Assembly (NCBI RefSeq): GCF_032397745.1
Contig: NZ_CP135921.1
Span: 868,001-932,000, forward strand
DNA: 64,000 bases
Direction of reading: 5' to 3'
Source of the DNA: Bradyrhizobium prioriisuperbiae
GTDB taxonomy: Bacteria; Pseudomonadota; Alphaproteobacteria; Rhizobiales; Xanthobacteraceae
Shown: piece after piece, positions 17,267 through 26,304 of the stretch
Numbering within the stretch: position 1 is the stretch's first letter
Layout: each line of letters opens with the position of its first letter
Position numbers and translations under genes: made by a program
The notes under the pieces: model-generated
What the model saw: only the letters and a program-made list of their open reading frames with translations
Database searches by the model: none
What the model was told of the DNA's origin: nothing

Positions 17267-18412
17267 CTACCGAAGGCACGATCGCGACATGAATTTGAGC
17301 CAATTGCCGCCGACAATGCCTTCCACTTCATGATCCGAGTATCCTCTGTCCATCAGCGCAGCGGTAATGTTTGGCCACGATTCCCACGAGTCCAGTTCAG
17401 GTATAATATCTCCGAATTCAGGCAGCTCTTTCTTGCTAAAACCGTGGCTTGCTAGCTGTGCACGCGCTCGTTCTTTTATCTCGTTCGGAAAATCTGCGCA
17501 CCAAGGGCCCCAATCCGTCCCTATGCCCACTCGATCTATTCCCACGATGTTTGCTGCATGCTCCACGTGTTGCACAATGGTCTGCAGCTTTGCACCCCCT
17601 TCTGGCTTCAGAAAGAAAGGAACAGCCAATACGCCAAAGTAGCCATCGCCGTCACGAAGAGCGCGAAGTTCATCATCGGATTTAGCGCGTGGATGGTCCG
17701 TAATCGAGCGGCAACTGGAATGTGTAATCGCTATAGGACAAGACGACACCTTGATTGCATCAAGAGTCGTGCGTGAACCTGAATGGGACACATCAACAAT
17801 GATTCCCAATTCGTTCATCCGCTTGACGACTTCAACGCCGTAGGTACTCAGACCTGATTGCTCACGCTCGGTGCAACCATCACCAATGTAGTTACGATGG
17901 TTGAACGTCAACTGAATAACGCGTACTCCAAAATTCTTGAGCACCTGCAATCTGTCGATCTCTTTTTCGATCGCACTCGCATCTTGCAGACCCAGAACAA
18001 GACCTACCCTGTTCGAACCCGCCGCAAGGAGCAGATCGTCGACGGAACAACAGATCGACATGTCATCGGATACACAAACCCGTCGATACCAATGGGCAAT
18101 GTCTCGCAGGATGGCATTCCAGTCGCCTGGATTGAACTCGATACCCCCCAATGTGACTTGAACTCCGTTTACCCCTGATCCAACCCATGCCGCCCTTATT
18201 TTTTCTCTGACGTCGACGTTCGTCTCAAGTTCATCGAGCCGGTCGTTCATCATTCTACGCAGAACCTGCGGCGTCGGGAGACTAGCCTCTAGAGCCGACC
18301 GCATGACCTTCGACTGACGATCGGTCATAACGAAAGGCTCACCCAACGGTACGAAATCAAACACGAATGCCTTGCGATGGAGTTCGGTGATCCGCTCCTT
18401 GGATACGTTCAT
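17267..18412 (-). CDS. M19 (membrane dipeptidase-like) amidohydrolase, copy 1
   Basis: A 381-residue TIM-barrel protein of the peptidase M19/renal dipeptidase family. Recognisable family stretches include GVRVIQLTFNHRNYIGDGC (near residue 170), VDVSHSGSRTTLDAI and AITHSSCRSI, which keep the two histidines of the second metal site. The usual HNDLP first-metal motif is absent: the matching place reads FVFDFVPLGE. The bridging glutamate in GVEGG is replaced by glutamine in LGLQDA. ATG 18412 was chosen because the family alignment starts there; upstream in-frame residues are basic and unlike the family. Its close copy lies immediately upstream. Confidence 0.83.
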   Translation of the reverse strand: MNVSKERITELHRKAFVFDFVPLGEPFVMTDRQSKVMRSALEASLPTPQVLRRMMNDRLDELETNVDVREKIRAAWVGSGVNGVQVTLGGIEFNPGDWNAILRDIAHWYRRVCVSDDMSICCSVDDLLLAAGSNRVGLVLGLQDASAIEKEIDRLQVLKNFGVRVIQLTFNHRNYIGDGCTEREQSGLSTYGVEVVKRMNELGIIVDVSHSGSRTTLDAIKVSSCPIAITHSSCRSITDHPRAKSDDELRALRDGDGYFGVLAVPFFLKPEGGAKLQTIVQHVEHAANIVGIDRVGIGTDWGPWCADFPNEIKERARAQLASHGFSKKELPEFGDIIPELDSWESWPNITAALMDRGYSDHEVEGIVGGNWLKFMSRSCLR

Positions 18413-18515
18413 AGCAAGCTGGTCTCCATCCTGTTGCACGTTAGTTCTCCCGATCGGCGGCCGCTCTTTTAACCCGCTCCATACCGCTTGCTCATTACCG
18501 TAAACGCGCGCACGT

Positions 18516-19677
18516 CTAGGCAGCATCGTGGCGCTGCATAAATGACAGCCAGTTGTTGCCGATCAGCCCCGCTACTTCGGCCTCCGAATACCCGCGTGCC
18601 AGAAGTCCAGCGGTGATGCGCGGCCACGATGTCCAGGCGTCAAATTCGGGAATGATCTCACCAAAGCTCAATTCGCCCTTTCTGAAGCCATGGCTCGCGA
18701 GTCTCGCCTGTGCGAGCATCTGGAGCTCAGCCGGGAAATCCGGAGACCAGCCGCCCCAGTCCGCGCCAATTCCGACGTTGTCGACGCCCACGATCTCGAC
18801 CGCATGATCAATGTGGCGCAGGAAGTCTTCGAGGCCGGCTCGACCCTGCGGCTTGATGAAAAATGGGCAACAGAGGATTCCGATGTAACCGTTGGCGTCC
18901 TTCAACGCCTTGAGCTGCTCATCCGATTTGGCGCGCGGGTGCCGTGCGATTGCTGCGCACGACGAATGGGTTATCGCGATCGGCCGCTTGGAATAGCGAA
19001 TAGCGTCGAGGGTGGTCTGATAGCCGGAATGCGAAACATCGATAATGATATTGAGTTCATTCATACGATGAACAAGTTCGATCCCGTAGGTACTTAGACC
19101 GGACTGCTCCCGCTCAGTGCAGCCGTCGCCCACGTAGTTTCGCGTATTAAAGGTCAACTGAATTACCCGTGTGCCGAAGTCGCGAAGCATATCGAGCTTA
19201 CCCAAATCCTTGCCGATTTTGAGTAATGTCCTGCATGCCGAGTACGATACCAACTCTCCCCTCGGCCTGCGCTCGCTTCAGATCCGACACCGATTCGCAG
19301 ATCAACATGTCGTCCCCGGCGCGAACTCTTCTGACCCAGTGCGCAGCATCCCACATCGTCGAATCCCAGTCGGAGGGGCTGAGAGACAGTCCACCCAACG
19401 TTACCAACACGGCTTTGACGCCTGATTTGCGCCAGACCTGACGCACCTCGTCACGGACGAGCGCGTTGGTCTCCAGCTCTCTTATGCGCGCATCGAGCAT
19501 GGCGCGAATAATCTTTGGAATTGGAGATAGGGCGGCGAGCTCGCACCTCATCGCCGCAATCGTGCCCTCGGTCATGATAAAGGGTTCACCGAGTGGAGAA
19601 AAATCAAACACGAAATTACGGTGATGAACGCGCTCGATAACATCGGCTGGCACATCTTTCCAGCTTGCAAAATTCAC
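18516..19677 (-). pseudogene. M19 (membrane dipeptidase-like) amidohydrolase, copy 2, frameshifted
   Basis: A second M19-family gene, broken by one extra base. The N-terminal part (19677 down to about 19225) reads FVFDFSPLGEPFIMTEG, then VLVTLGGLSLSPSDWDS and VGIVLGMQDI, and ends early at TAA. The rest continues in the next frame (LKIGKDLGKLDMLRDFG, DVSHSGYQTTLDAI, AITHSSCAAI) to 18516. Removing one base in GACATTACTC (19221-19230 on the plus strand) gives a spacing identical to copy 1 (17267). It has the same missing HNDLP motif and glutamate-to-glutamine change. It overlaps the upstream VOC gene by four bases (ATGA), a sign it was once translated in this operon. A sequencing error is possible. 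Confidence 0.85.
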
Positions 19678-20630
19678 TTGATTTCTCCTGCTGTAGCTAC
19701 GAATTCAAGCAAAGTGTTGCAGGCTACTTCGGGGCTGATGCAGACTCGGTCGCCAAAATCGACATGGTCAACGGCATTTGCTCGCAGAATGGATTTTAAG
19801 GCGGGCAGGGAATCCACTGCAACGGTTGCGCCGATTGTGGCGAGGAGCAGCCGCACATCACTGTAGTGACACCCGGGATACCGACTCGCGAAGCCGGTCG
19901 GACTGAAGAAGCGCCACTCAATATCCCGTGGGCGGATCACGCAAGCATGCTCGTCGAGCCATCGCGGCTCCACGTCCAAAATTCTGGAAGCCATGAATTC
20001 GACGTCAGAGCACAGGTTCTCGGTTACGCTCATGACTCCTTTCACATACCTCGCTGTGTTCGGATGCGCAGTCCACGGTGTGTATTGGTAATTGTCAATC
20101 GTGCTGGTTTCGTAGCAGTTCATTTGAAATGGCATCTGGCCCGGCAGAGGTACAAAAGGTCGCGCCTCTATACGCACGAACGTTCCCCGCTCTGTGTCGT
20201 CCCAACCCGTCTCGAACGGAATGGTGGGAGGGGATTCAAAGCCGCGACGTTTGAATTCCGCGACCGATGCATTGATGTCGGGCGTCAGGCAAACCACGGT
20301 CTTCGGGCCTTCGCTGTCTCCTAGAAAGGCCATCAGCTGCGTGACCTTGGACGGGGTAGCGAGCGGATCCTCGATACACATGAACTCCAGGAAGTTCGCC
20401 ACGTCCGAGCGGCCTGGATAGGCTTTAAAAATAATGTGGCGATTGTTGAGCGTGGCCTTTGGTGCGTTCGCTTGGCTGCGGAAGCCGTCGGCGAACGCAG
20501 ACATCTCGATCCTCTTGCGCGGCGGGCAGACGAAGAATCCTAACCGCTTATACGCTTGGGCGGCGTGATCGAGGCTTCTTGTTCGGATCATCAAATGATC
20601 GATGTCGATGATCCCAAGCCCGCGCTCCAT
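19674..20630 (-). CDS. VOC-superfamily (glyoxalase/dioxygenase-like) protein, copy 2
   Basis: A 318-residue two-module VOC protein, paralog of the gene at 16236. It begins MERGLGIIDIDHLMIRTRSLDHAAQAYKRLGFFV and ends ACNTLLEFVATAGEIK. The metal-binding histidine and terminal glutamate are kept. AAGGGA lies upstream of ATG 20630. It follows the ABC permease gene by 21 bases and overlaps the M19 copy by four, so importer and enzymes look like one operon. Function unknown. Confidence 0.82.
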   Translation of the reverse strand: MERGLGIIDIDHLMIRTRSLDHAAQAYKRLGFFVCPPRKRIEMSAFADGFRSQANAPKATLNNRHIIFKAYPGRSDVANFLEFMCIEDPLATPSKVTQLMAFLGDSEGPKTVVCLTPDINASVAEFKRRGFESPPTIPFETGWDDTERGTFVRIEARPFVPLPGQMPFQMNCYETSTIDNYQYTPWTAHPNTARYVKGVMSVTENLCSDVEFMASRILDVEPRWLDEHACVIRPRDIEWRFFSPTGFASRYPGCHYSDVRLLLATIGATVAVDSLPALKSILRANAVDHVDFGDRVCISPEVACNTLLEFVATAGEIK

Positions 20631-20651
20631 GAGCGTCTTCCCTTCTCGTCG

Positions 20652-21554
20652 TTAGGAGTTGGCAAACCGGCGCGCCCGACTTTCGAAGGCGACAGGTGCT
20701 GCGAGTGTCAGCAGGACGAAGAGGCCCGTCGCCAATTTAAGATCGGATGGGCCGATCCCGGTCGCAAGCGCGGCCGAGATGAGTTGGTAGTAGATAAGGG
20801 ATCCAACAACGGGCGCGAGCAGTTGCCGCCCGATTGTCCGAGTGCCTATCAACGTTTCGCCGATGATCAGAGCTGCCAAGCCATTGATGAGGATGCCGAA
20901 GCCCATCGTGACATCGGCATAACCCTGCGCCTGGGCTGCGAGTGCGCCGCCGAGCGCCACCAACGCGTTCGCAATCCCGAATCCGACGAGGACGTTGCGG
21001 CGTAGATTGATGCCGAGGGCCGGGCTGAGGCGCTGGTTCGTTCCGACGCAGCGAAACCGAAGGCCGACCTCGGTGCGGAGTCCGCGGTCGAGGGCGAGGA
21101 CACCGCCCCCCAGGAAGATGGCCGTGACCGCCATTTGAAAAACGATGTCATTCACAAGGGACGGATTAATCGCGCCGAATAGTGTGCTGTTGGCGTCAAC
21201 GGGAATGTTTGGCCTCCCCATTACGCGCAGATCGACACTCCACACGATGGTAAAGAGGATGATGCCGGCCAACAGGGTGTGAATCCGGAATTTGAGGTGG
21301 ATATAGGCCGTGCAGACGCCCGCGGCGAACCCGATGATAACGGCGGCCGCCGTACCCGCTGTGGGGCTAAGCCCCGCGGCCGCCGAGGCCGCGAACATAC
21401 AGCCCCCGAGCGGAAAGCTCCCCTCGCAGGTCAGGTCGGGCAAGTCGAGTAGCCGAAACGGAATCATCAGCCCGAGTGCGACAAACGCATAGATCAGGCT
21501 CTGCGCAACCGTGGTCGGGATGAGGGAATAAAAGCTCAGAAAGAAGTCGTGCAT
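20652..21554 (-). CDS. ABC transporter permease (uncharacterised TrpY/LivH-like family)
   Basis: A 300-residue inner-membrane permease with about eight to ten hydrophobic spans. It starts with a short FFLSFYSLIPTTVAQSLIYAFVALGLMIPFRLLDLPDLTCEG pattern, seen in permeases partnered with PF04392-type binding proteins. LGINLRRNVLVGFGIANALVALGGALAAQAQGYADVTMG is the typical coupling region. It follows its ATPase gene by 11 bases. Relatives include TrpY-type permeases for aromatic amino acids, but the substrate here is not known. Confidence 0.87.
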   Translation of the reverse strand: MHDFFLSFYSLIPTTVAQSLIYAFVALGLMIPFRLLDLPDLTCEGSFPLGGCMFAASAAAGLSPTAGTAAAVIIGFAAGVCTAYIHLKFRIHTLLAGIILFTIVWSVDLRVMGRPNIPVDANSTLFGAINPSLVNDIVFQMAVTAIFLGGGVLALDRGLRTEVGLRFRCVGTNQRLSPALGINLRRNVLVGFGIANALVALGGALAAQAQGYADVTMGFGILINGLAALIIGETLIGTRTIGRQLLAPVVGSLIYYQLISAALATGIGPSDLKLATGLFVLLTLAAPVAFESRARRFANS

Positions 21555-21565
21555 GGCTTTGCTCT

Positions 21566-22345
21566 CTAGGCCGACAGCAGCATTTTATCGTCGGACAGGC
21601 TGAAGCGTGCGATCAAATCGGGAATCGTCAATCGTTTCTTCTCGCTCGCGTCAATGTCGGCGCGCAACTCTCCCTTATCCATCATCAGCAGGCGGGTACC
21701 TGTGTCGATCGCATGCCGCATATTGTGGGTGACCATAAGGGCGGTCAGTCCGAACGTCGTGATCGCGTCGATCGTTGCGCGCATCACCAGCTCGGAGGTA
21801 TGCGGATCGAGCGCAGCCGTGTGCTCGTCGAGCAACAGCAATCTGGGTTCGTTGAGCGTCGCCATGGTGAGAGCGAGGGCCTGGCGCTGGCCGCCCGAAA
21901 GTAGGCCGACGCGAGACTGAAGCCGGTCCTCCAGACCGAGTTGCAAGAGCGCGAGCCGGTCACGGAACAACCGGCTTCGCGCCGAAGAGATCGCGGCACG
22001 CCAGCCTGGCTTGCGATCGCGTAATGCAGCAAGGGTCAAATTCTCTTCGACCGTCAAATGCGCTGCAGTGCCCAGCATTGGATCCTGGAATACCCGAGCG
22101 ATATGGCGGGCACGCCGCTCTTCGCTGTCGCCCGTGATATCGGCGTCATCAAAGCGAATCGACCCACTATCCAGCCTGATCGACCCGGCGATGGCGTTGA
22201 GCAGCGTGCTCTTGCCAGCACCGTTCCCACCGATGACGATCACAAACTCCCCACTGGTGAAATTGAAGGAAACGTCATTGAGCGCAACGCGCCGATCCGG
22301 TGTTCCGGGTCCAAAGATCTTTCGTACGCGCGCGAGAGAAATCAT
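21566..22345 (-). CDS. ABC transporter ATP-binding protein
   Basis: A 259-residue ATPase partner of the permease downstream. Walker A is GGNGAGKST, the signature is LSGGQRQALALTMA and Walker B is LLLLDEHTAALDPH. The start ATG 22345 was chosen because the nucleotide-binding domain begins MISLARVRKIFG there; in-frame residues further upstream lie within the binding-protein gene. It starts ten bases after the end of the binding-protein gene. Confidence 0.9.
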   Translation of the reverse strand: MISLARVRKIFGPGTPDRRVALNDVSFNFTSGEFVIVIGGNGAGKSTLLNAIAGSIRLDSGSIRFDDADITGDSEERRARHIARVFQDPMLGTAAHLTVEENLTLAALRDRKPGWRAAISSARSRLFRDRLALLQLGLEDRLQSRVGLLSGGQRQALALTMATLNEPRLLLLDEHTAALDPHTSELVMRATIDAITTFGLTALMVTHNMRHAIDTGTRLLMMDKGELRADIDASEKKRLTIPDLIARFSLSDDKMLLSA

Positions 22346-22355
22346 GGCTGCACCG

Positions 22356-23396
22356 TCAGCGCTTGACGAGACAGTTGCACTGTTCGAGCGTCGGCGGCAA
22401 CCGAAGGCCAAGAGCGGCAAGCTGCTCGGCGCTGATCGTCGGCTGCAGGTCAGCGGGGCTCGGCCGCCACGGAGGGAGTTCCTTGAGCGGCATCCCTTTA
22501 AGCAGCTTGCCGACCATGATGCCAGCCTTCTCGCCGACCTTGTCGTAGGATGCCGAATAAGCGGCGAGGGCCAGATGCTGCTTGACCGGCCCCGGCACCG
22601 TCCCGACCAACGGCAATCGCGCACGCGTCGCGACAGCGGCGATTGCCGGGGCCGCGCCCTGAACTCGGCCCGAAGCCGACATGATCAGCACATCGGCACG
22701 GCCAACGATCGACTGTACACGCTGCGGTGCTTCACTTGGAGCGTCCATCCCAACTTTTATGAGCGCAAGACCTCTTCGAGTCATGGGGGCGTCGATTGCC
22801 GCAAGGTCGATCGAGGAACTCTCGTCGCCCGTGTCGTAGATGAACGCGAAACGCTTGGCATCGGGCAACAACGTGGCGAAGAAGGCAACGACCGCGTCCC
22901 AATCCGGCAGATTTGAGGTGCCGGTAATGTTGTCACCTGGGCTGCTCCATGAAGGAACAAGACCAACTGCGATTGGGTCACCGACGGGCGTGAATACGAT
23001 TGGAAAACGCCGTTCGCGCAGCGCCTTGAGCGCGGTCTGCGACACTGGCGTTGCGATCGTGACCATCACGTCCGGATTGAGCGACGAGAGCCGCGCGAGC
23101 ATCTGCGGGATGATTGCCCGATCGAAATTCACGTTGGCCTGCTCGATCGCAAGGTTTTTTCTGGATGTGAAACCCTCGCTCTCAAGTCCTCGCAAAAGGC
23201 CAGCCACCGCTTCGTCCAGCGAGGAATGCGGCCCCCATCCGGCGATCACGATTTTCTTCGGCGCTGGTTGCGCATTCGAGGCGACTGCACAGAGCGTCCA
23301 GAGAACGATCAGGGCTGCAGCGCGCGAAATTCGGTACAATCGACCCACACAACCCCCTGGCCGCGGCATGCCGTCGACACGCATCGCTTGCGCCAC
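22356..23396 (-). CDS. ABC transporter substrate-binding protein (PF04392-like, TrpX type)
   Basis: A 346-residue periplasmic binding protein. A signal peptide lies in about residues 10-43 (YRISRAAALIVLWTLCAVASNAQPAP), then KKIVIAGWGPHSSLDEAVAGL, ANVNFDRAIIPQMLARLSSLNPDVMVTIATPVSQTALKALRERRFPIVFTPVGDPIAVGLV, a pattern of the ABC_sub_bind family. The start at 23396 or at the methionine nine residues later is uncertain. It is the first gene of a minus-strand operon running through the importer, VOC and M19 genes. Its promoter must lie in or near the 3' end of the GntR gene. Confidence 0.85.
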   Translation of the reverse strand: MAQAMRVDGMPRPGGCVGRLYRISRAAALIVLWTLCAVASNAQPAPKKIVIAGWGPHSSLDEAVAGLLRGLESEGFTSRKNLAIEQANVNFDRAIIPQMLARLSSLNPDVMVTIATPVSQTALKALRERRFPIVFTPVGDPIAVGLVPSWSSPGDNITGTSNLPDWDAVVAFFATLLPDAKRFAFIYDTGDESSSIDLAAIDAPMTRRGLALIKVGMDAPSEAPQRVQSIVGRADVLIMSASGRVQGAAPAIAAVATRARLPLVGTVPGPVKQHLALAAYSASYDKVGEKAGIMVGKLLKGMPLKELPPWRPSPADLQPTISAEQLAALGLRLPPTLEQCNCLVKR

Positions 23397-23434
23397 TTCG
23401 GGATCGTCACAGATCCCATGGAGGTGGAGCCTAG

Positions 23435-23450
23435 TTCTAAATTTTTAGAA
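23435..23450. promoter_or_regulatory. Operator-like inverted repeat TTCTAAA-N2-TTTAGAA upstream of the ABC operon
   Basis: A 16-base inverted repeat with 7-base arms lies 39-54 bases before the binding-protein gene and overlaps the final codons of the GntR gene. A further TTTTAGAATTCCAT-like element at about 23475-23488 resembles the palindrome at 24219. The TTTT(A/G)GAA half-site is common to them, suggesting that one GntR protein controls both sides. Confidence 0.45.
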
Positions 23451-24189
23451 GGTCAATATCATATTTTTCTATCTTTTTAGAATTCCATACAGGTGACTGA
23501 AGGTTTAATTCGGAGAGGCCCGGCAAATTCATTAGTCGCTCGTATACCTGACGCTGCCCGTCGCGCAGTAGCCGCAACAGGATCGACTTCGCAGCCTCGG
23601 CGTCGCTCTTTTCTATGGCGACGATCAGTTCGTCATGGCCTTCACTCCACGCCTCCGAGGTCGTTTCCGATCGCAGCGCCAGCCACATGATGCGGATTGC
23701 GAGATCGTGCAGCCGACCGATCCAGTCCGCCAGCAGGTCATTACCGCTCGCCGACGCAAGTTCGAGGTGAAAGGCGCGGTTCGCTGCCAAGAGGCGAAAT
23801 TCGTCGTCGGCGTTCCCAGCGCGAATCGGTTTGGCACAGGCTTCGTTGAGTTCGCGCAGGCGCGTCAGCGACACGCGGCCCGTCGCCAAACGCACCGCCT
23901 CGGGTTCCAGCAGATTGCGCAGATCGAAGATATCGCGGACGCCCTTCAGCGTCAGCGGTGCGACGATCTGGGTCTTGGGTGCGGCCTGCACAATCAGATG
24001 TTCCTGCTGGAGTCGCGCGAGAGCGACCCTCACCGGTGCCTTGCTTGTCTTGTGGGACGCAGCAAGCGCGCTTTCCGACACCCGTTCGCCCGGGCGCAGC
24101 CGGTGGGTAACGATGTCGCGCTTGATCCGTTCATAGACCTGACTTGCCAAAGTGGCAGAATCGCCGCGCTCCACGGGCTTGCGCTTCAT
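23437..24189 (-). CDS. GntR-family regulator with FCD ligand domain
   Basis: A 250-residue transcription factor with an N-terminal winged helix (LASQVYERIKRDIVTHRLRPGERVSESALAASHKTSKAPVRVALARLQQEHLI) and an FCD domain (DLRNLLEPEAVRLATGRVS, AFHLELASASGNDLL). ATG 24189 has AAGGAG seven bases upstream; a 10-residue longer frame lacks this. It diverges from the demethylase operon at 24260 and precedes the importer operon on the minus strand. Operator-like palindromes on both sides of it suggest that it represses both and itself until a small-molecule inducer binds. Confidence 0.88.
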   Translation of the reverse strand: MKRKPVERGDSATLASQVYERIKRDIVTHRLRPGERVSESALAASHKTSKAPVRVALARLQQEHLIVQAAPKTQIVAPLTLKGVRDIFDLRNLLEPEAVRLATGRVSLTRLRELNEACAKPIRAGNADDEFRLLAANRAFHLELASASGNDLLADWIGRLHDLAIRIMWLALRSETTSEAWSEGHDELIVAIEKSDAEAAKSILLRLLRDGQRQVYERLMNLPGLSELNLQSPVWNSKKIEKYDIDLLKI

Positions 24190-24218
24190 TTGAAACTCCT
24201 TATTGTATAATAATTGCA

Positions 24219-24236
24219 ATTTTGGAATTCCAAAAT
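24219..24236. promoter_or_regulatory. 18-base perfect palindrome, probable GntR operator
   Basis: ATTTTGGAATTCCAAAAT is a perfect 18-base palindrome in the 70-base space between the divergent GntR and DgcA-like genes. A TATAAT box at 24206-24211 lies just left of it. Position, symmetry and the two gene starts make it a strong candidate operator for the neighbouring GntR protein. Confidence 0.7.
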
Positions 24237-24259
24237 AGCTGGCTTACAGGTGTCTTCTT

Positions 24260-26302
24260 ATGGCGCAATATCGGGCGCTACTCCAGCCCCTTCGCATCAA
24301 AGGCGTGATCATCCCAAACCGGATTATGAGCACCGCTCATACTTCGGGCGCGAGCGAGGACGGCAAGCCCAAGCTGCGTTACCAGCTCTATCACGAAGAA
24401 AAGGCCCGCGGCGGCATCGGGCTGACGATGATCGGGGGATCCACAGCTGTTGCCGAGGACACGCCGGGCGCCGATATGATGCATCTCGATGCGTCGAACG
24501 ACGACATCGTGCCTTATTATCGCGAACTGGCGACGCGCATCCATCGATATGATACGGCGGTATTTGCCCAGATCGCCCACATGGGCCGCCGCTCGAATTG
24601 GGACAATCAGCATTGGCTGGCACCAATTTCGCCGTCCCGCGTGCGCGAGCCTGCACATCGCAGCTTTCCCAAGCAAATGGAGGATTGGGATTTCGATCGT
24701 CTGCTCGAGGCCTTTGCGCGTGCAGCTGCGCGGGTCCGTAAGGGCGGAATCGATGGCGTAGAGCTGTCTGCCACCCATGGCCATCTCCTCGATCAATTTT
24801 GGTCGCCGAAAAGCAACCGACGTTCCGATCATCATGGCGGCTCGCTGGAGAACCGGCTCCGCTTCACACTCGAGATCCTCGCCGCCGTACGGCAGAGCGT
24901 CGGCGACGATTTCGTCGTCGGCCTGCGGATGTCGGGCGATGAACTGGTCGACGGCGGGCTGACGCCGAACGAGTGTGTTGAAATCGCGCGTATTCTTGCG
25001 GAACGCGGCGGGGTTGACTATCTGAGTGTGCTCGGTGCGTCCGCGGATGATCTTCCATCACATGCAATGATCTTCCCCGGAATGGATTTTCCCGCAGGGC
25101 CCTACTTACAACTGGCGAGCGCAATCAAGCGAAACGTCGGAATTCCGGTCTTTCACGCCCAGCGCATGGGCAATTTGGCGACCGCGGCTCGCGCCATCGA
25201 GGAAGGCCATGCCGATATGATCGGGATGACGCGCGCGCATCTGGCCGATCCGCATATCATGCGGAAGCTCGTCGAAGACCGCGTTGACGACATTCGTCCA
25301 TGCATCGGCGCAAACTATTGCATCGACAGACTCTATTCGGGTGGGCAAGCCTACTGCCTGCACAATCCCGCTTCCGGGCGGGAACAACTGATTCCGCATA
25401 TTGTTTCGCCGGCTCCTAACCGACGTCGCGCGGTCGTCGTCGGCGCCGGTCCAGCGGGCCTCGAAGCTGCACGAGTCCTTGCAGAGCGCGGGCACGCCGT
25501 CGTCCTGCTCGAACGCAACGATGTGGCGGGTGGTCAGGTTCGGCTCGCGGCTCGCGTCGCCTGGCGCGAGTCGCTGCTGATGATTACCGGCTGGCTGGAG
25601 CGCCAGCTCAGGAATAAGCGAGTCGATTGCCGTTATGGCTGCGCCGCGACCGTCGCTCTGATCCAGGAGCTCGAGCCGGATCTCGTTATTATCGCCACAG
25701 GCGGCGTGCCGGACAAAGGATGGATTCCGGGCAGCGAGCTTGCCGCGACGATCCCCGACGTGCTGCAAGAGAGCGTGCGTCCGGCCGAACGCGTATTGAT
25801 ATTCGACGATAATGGTGCCGAACCTGCCTTTTCATGCGCTGAATTCATTACCGAGCGCGGCTCGCAGGTCGAATTCGTTAGCGCCGATCGTCATCCCGCA
25901 CCGTTGCTCGAACGCACGACGCGCCCGACATTCATGCGGCATCTTTATGAAAGAGGCACGCTGTTCACCAACGATATGCGACTGACCGGCGTGTATCGTG
26001 AGGAGAACAAGCTCATTTGCGTGCTCAAGAACGAATATACGCTGGTGGAGGAAGAGAGGGAAGTCGATCAAGTCATCATCGATTATGGGACTAAGCCCGT
26101 CGACGCGCTCTATTTCGAACTGAAGGAGCAGTCGATCAATCGTGGCGCATGGGACTATTCCGCGCTGGTGAACGGCAGGCCGCAGGCCATTCGCTACTGC
26201 GACGGAGGCGGTTTCCAACTGTTCCGCATTGGGGATGCGGTCGCGAGTCGCAACATCCACGCAGCGCTGCTCGATGCGCGTCGACTTTGCAAGGATTTGT
26301 GA
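24260..26302 (+). CDS. FMN/FAD-dependent N-demethylase-like oxidoreductase (DgcA/trimethylamine dehydrogenase family)
   Basis: A 680-residue protein with an N-terminal old-yellow-enzyme barrel (residues 1-340: PNRIMSTAHTSG, AQIAHMGRRS, GVELSATHGHLLDQFWSPKSNRRSDHHGGSLENRLRF) and a C-terminal FAD/NAD-binding half (RAVVVGAGPAGLEAARVLAERGHAVVLLER, residues 388-417). Family members oxidise N-methyl amines such as dimethylglycine or proline betaine, passing electrons to DgcB or ETF. The iron-sulfur region is CIGANYCIDRLYSGGQAYC; the usual CxxCxxxC spacing is not present because the second cysteine position is alanine, which may be normal in this branch. First of six linked genes. Substrate unknown. 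Confidence 0.85.
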   Translation: MAQYRALLQPLRIKGVIIPNRIMSTAHTSGASEDGKPKLRYQLYHEEKARGGIGLTMIGGSTAVAEDTPGADMMHLDASNDDIVPYYRELATRIHRYDTAVFAQIAHMGRRSNWDNQHWLAPISPSRVREPAHRSFPKQMEDWDFDRLLEAFARAAARVRKGGIDGVELSATHGHLLDQFWSPKSNRRSDHHGGSLENRLRFTLEILAAVRQSVGDDFVVGLRMSGDELVDGGLTPNECVEIARILAERGGVDYLSVLGASADDLPSHAMIFPGMDFPAGPYLQLASAIKRNVGIPVFHAQRMGNLATAARAIEEGHADMIGMTRAHLADPHIMRKLVEDRVDDIRPCIGANYCIDRLYSGGQAYCLHNPASGREQLIPHIVSPAPNRRRAVVVGAGPAGLEAARVLAERGHAVVLLERNDVAGGQVRLAARVAWRESLLMITGWLERQLRNKRVDCRYGCAATVALIQELEPDLVIIATGGVPDKGWIPGSELAATIPDVLQESVRPAERVLIFDDNGAEPAFSCAEFITERGSQVEFVSADRHPAPLLERTTRPTFMRHLYERGTLFTNDMRLTGVYREENKLICVLKNEYTLVEEEREVDQVIIDYGTKPVDALYFELKEQSINRGAWDYSALVNGRPQAIRYCDGGGFQLFRIGDAVASRNIHAALLDARRLCKDL

Positions 26303-26304
26303 AG

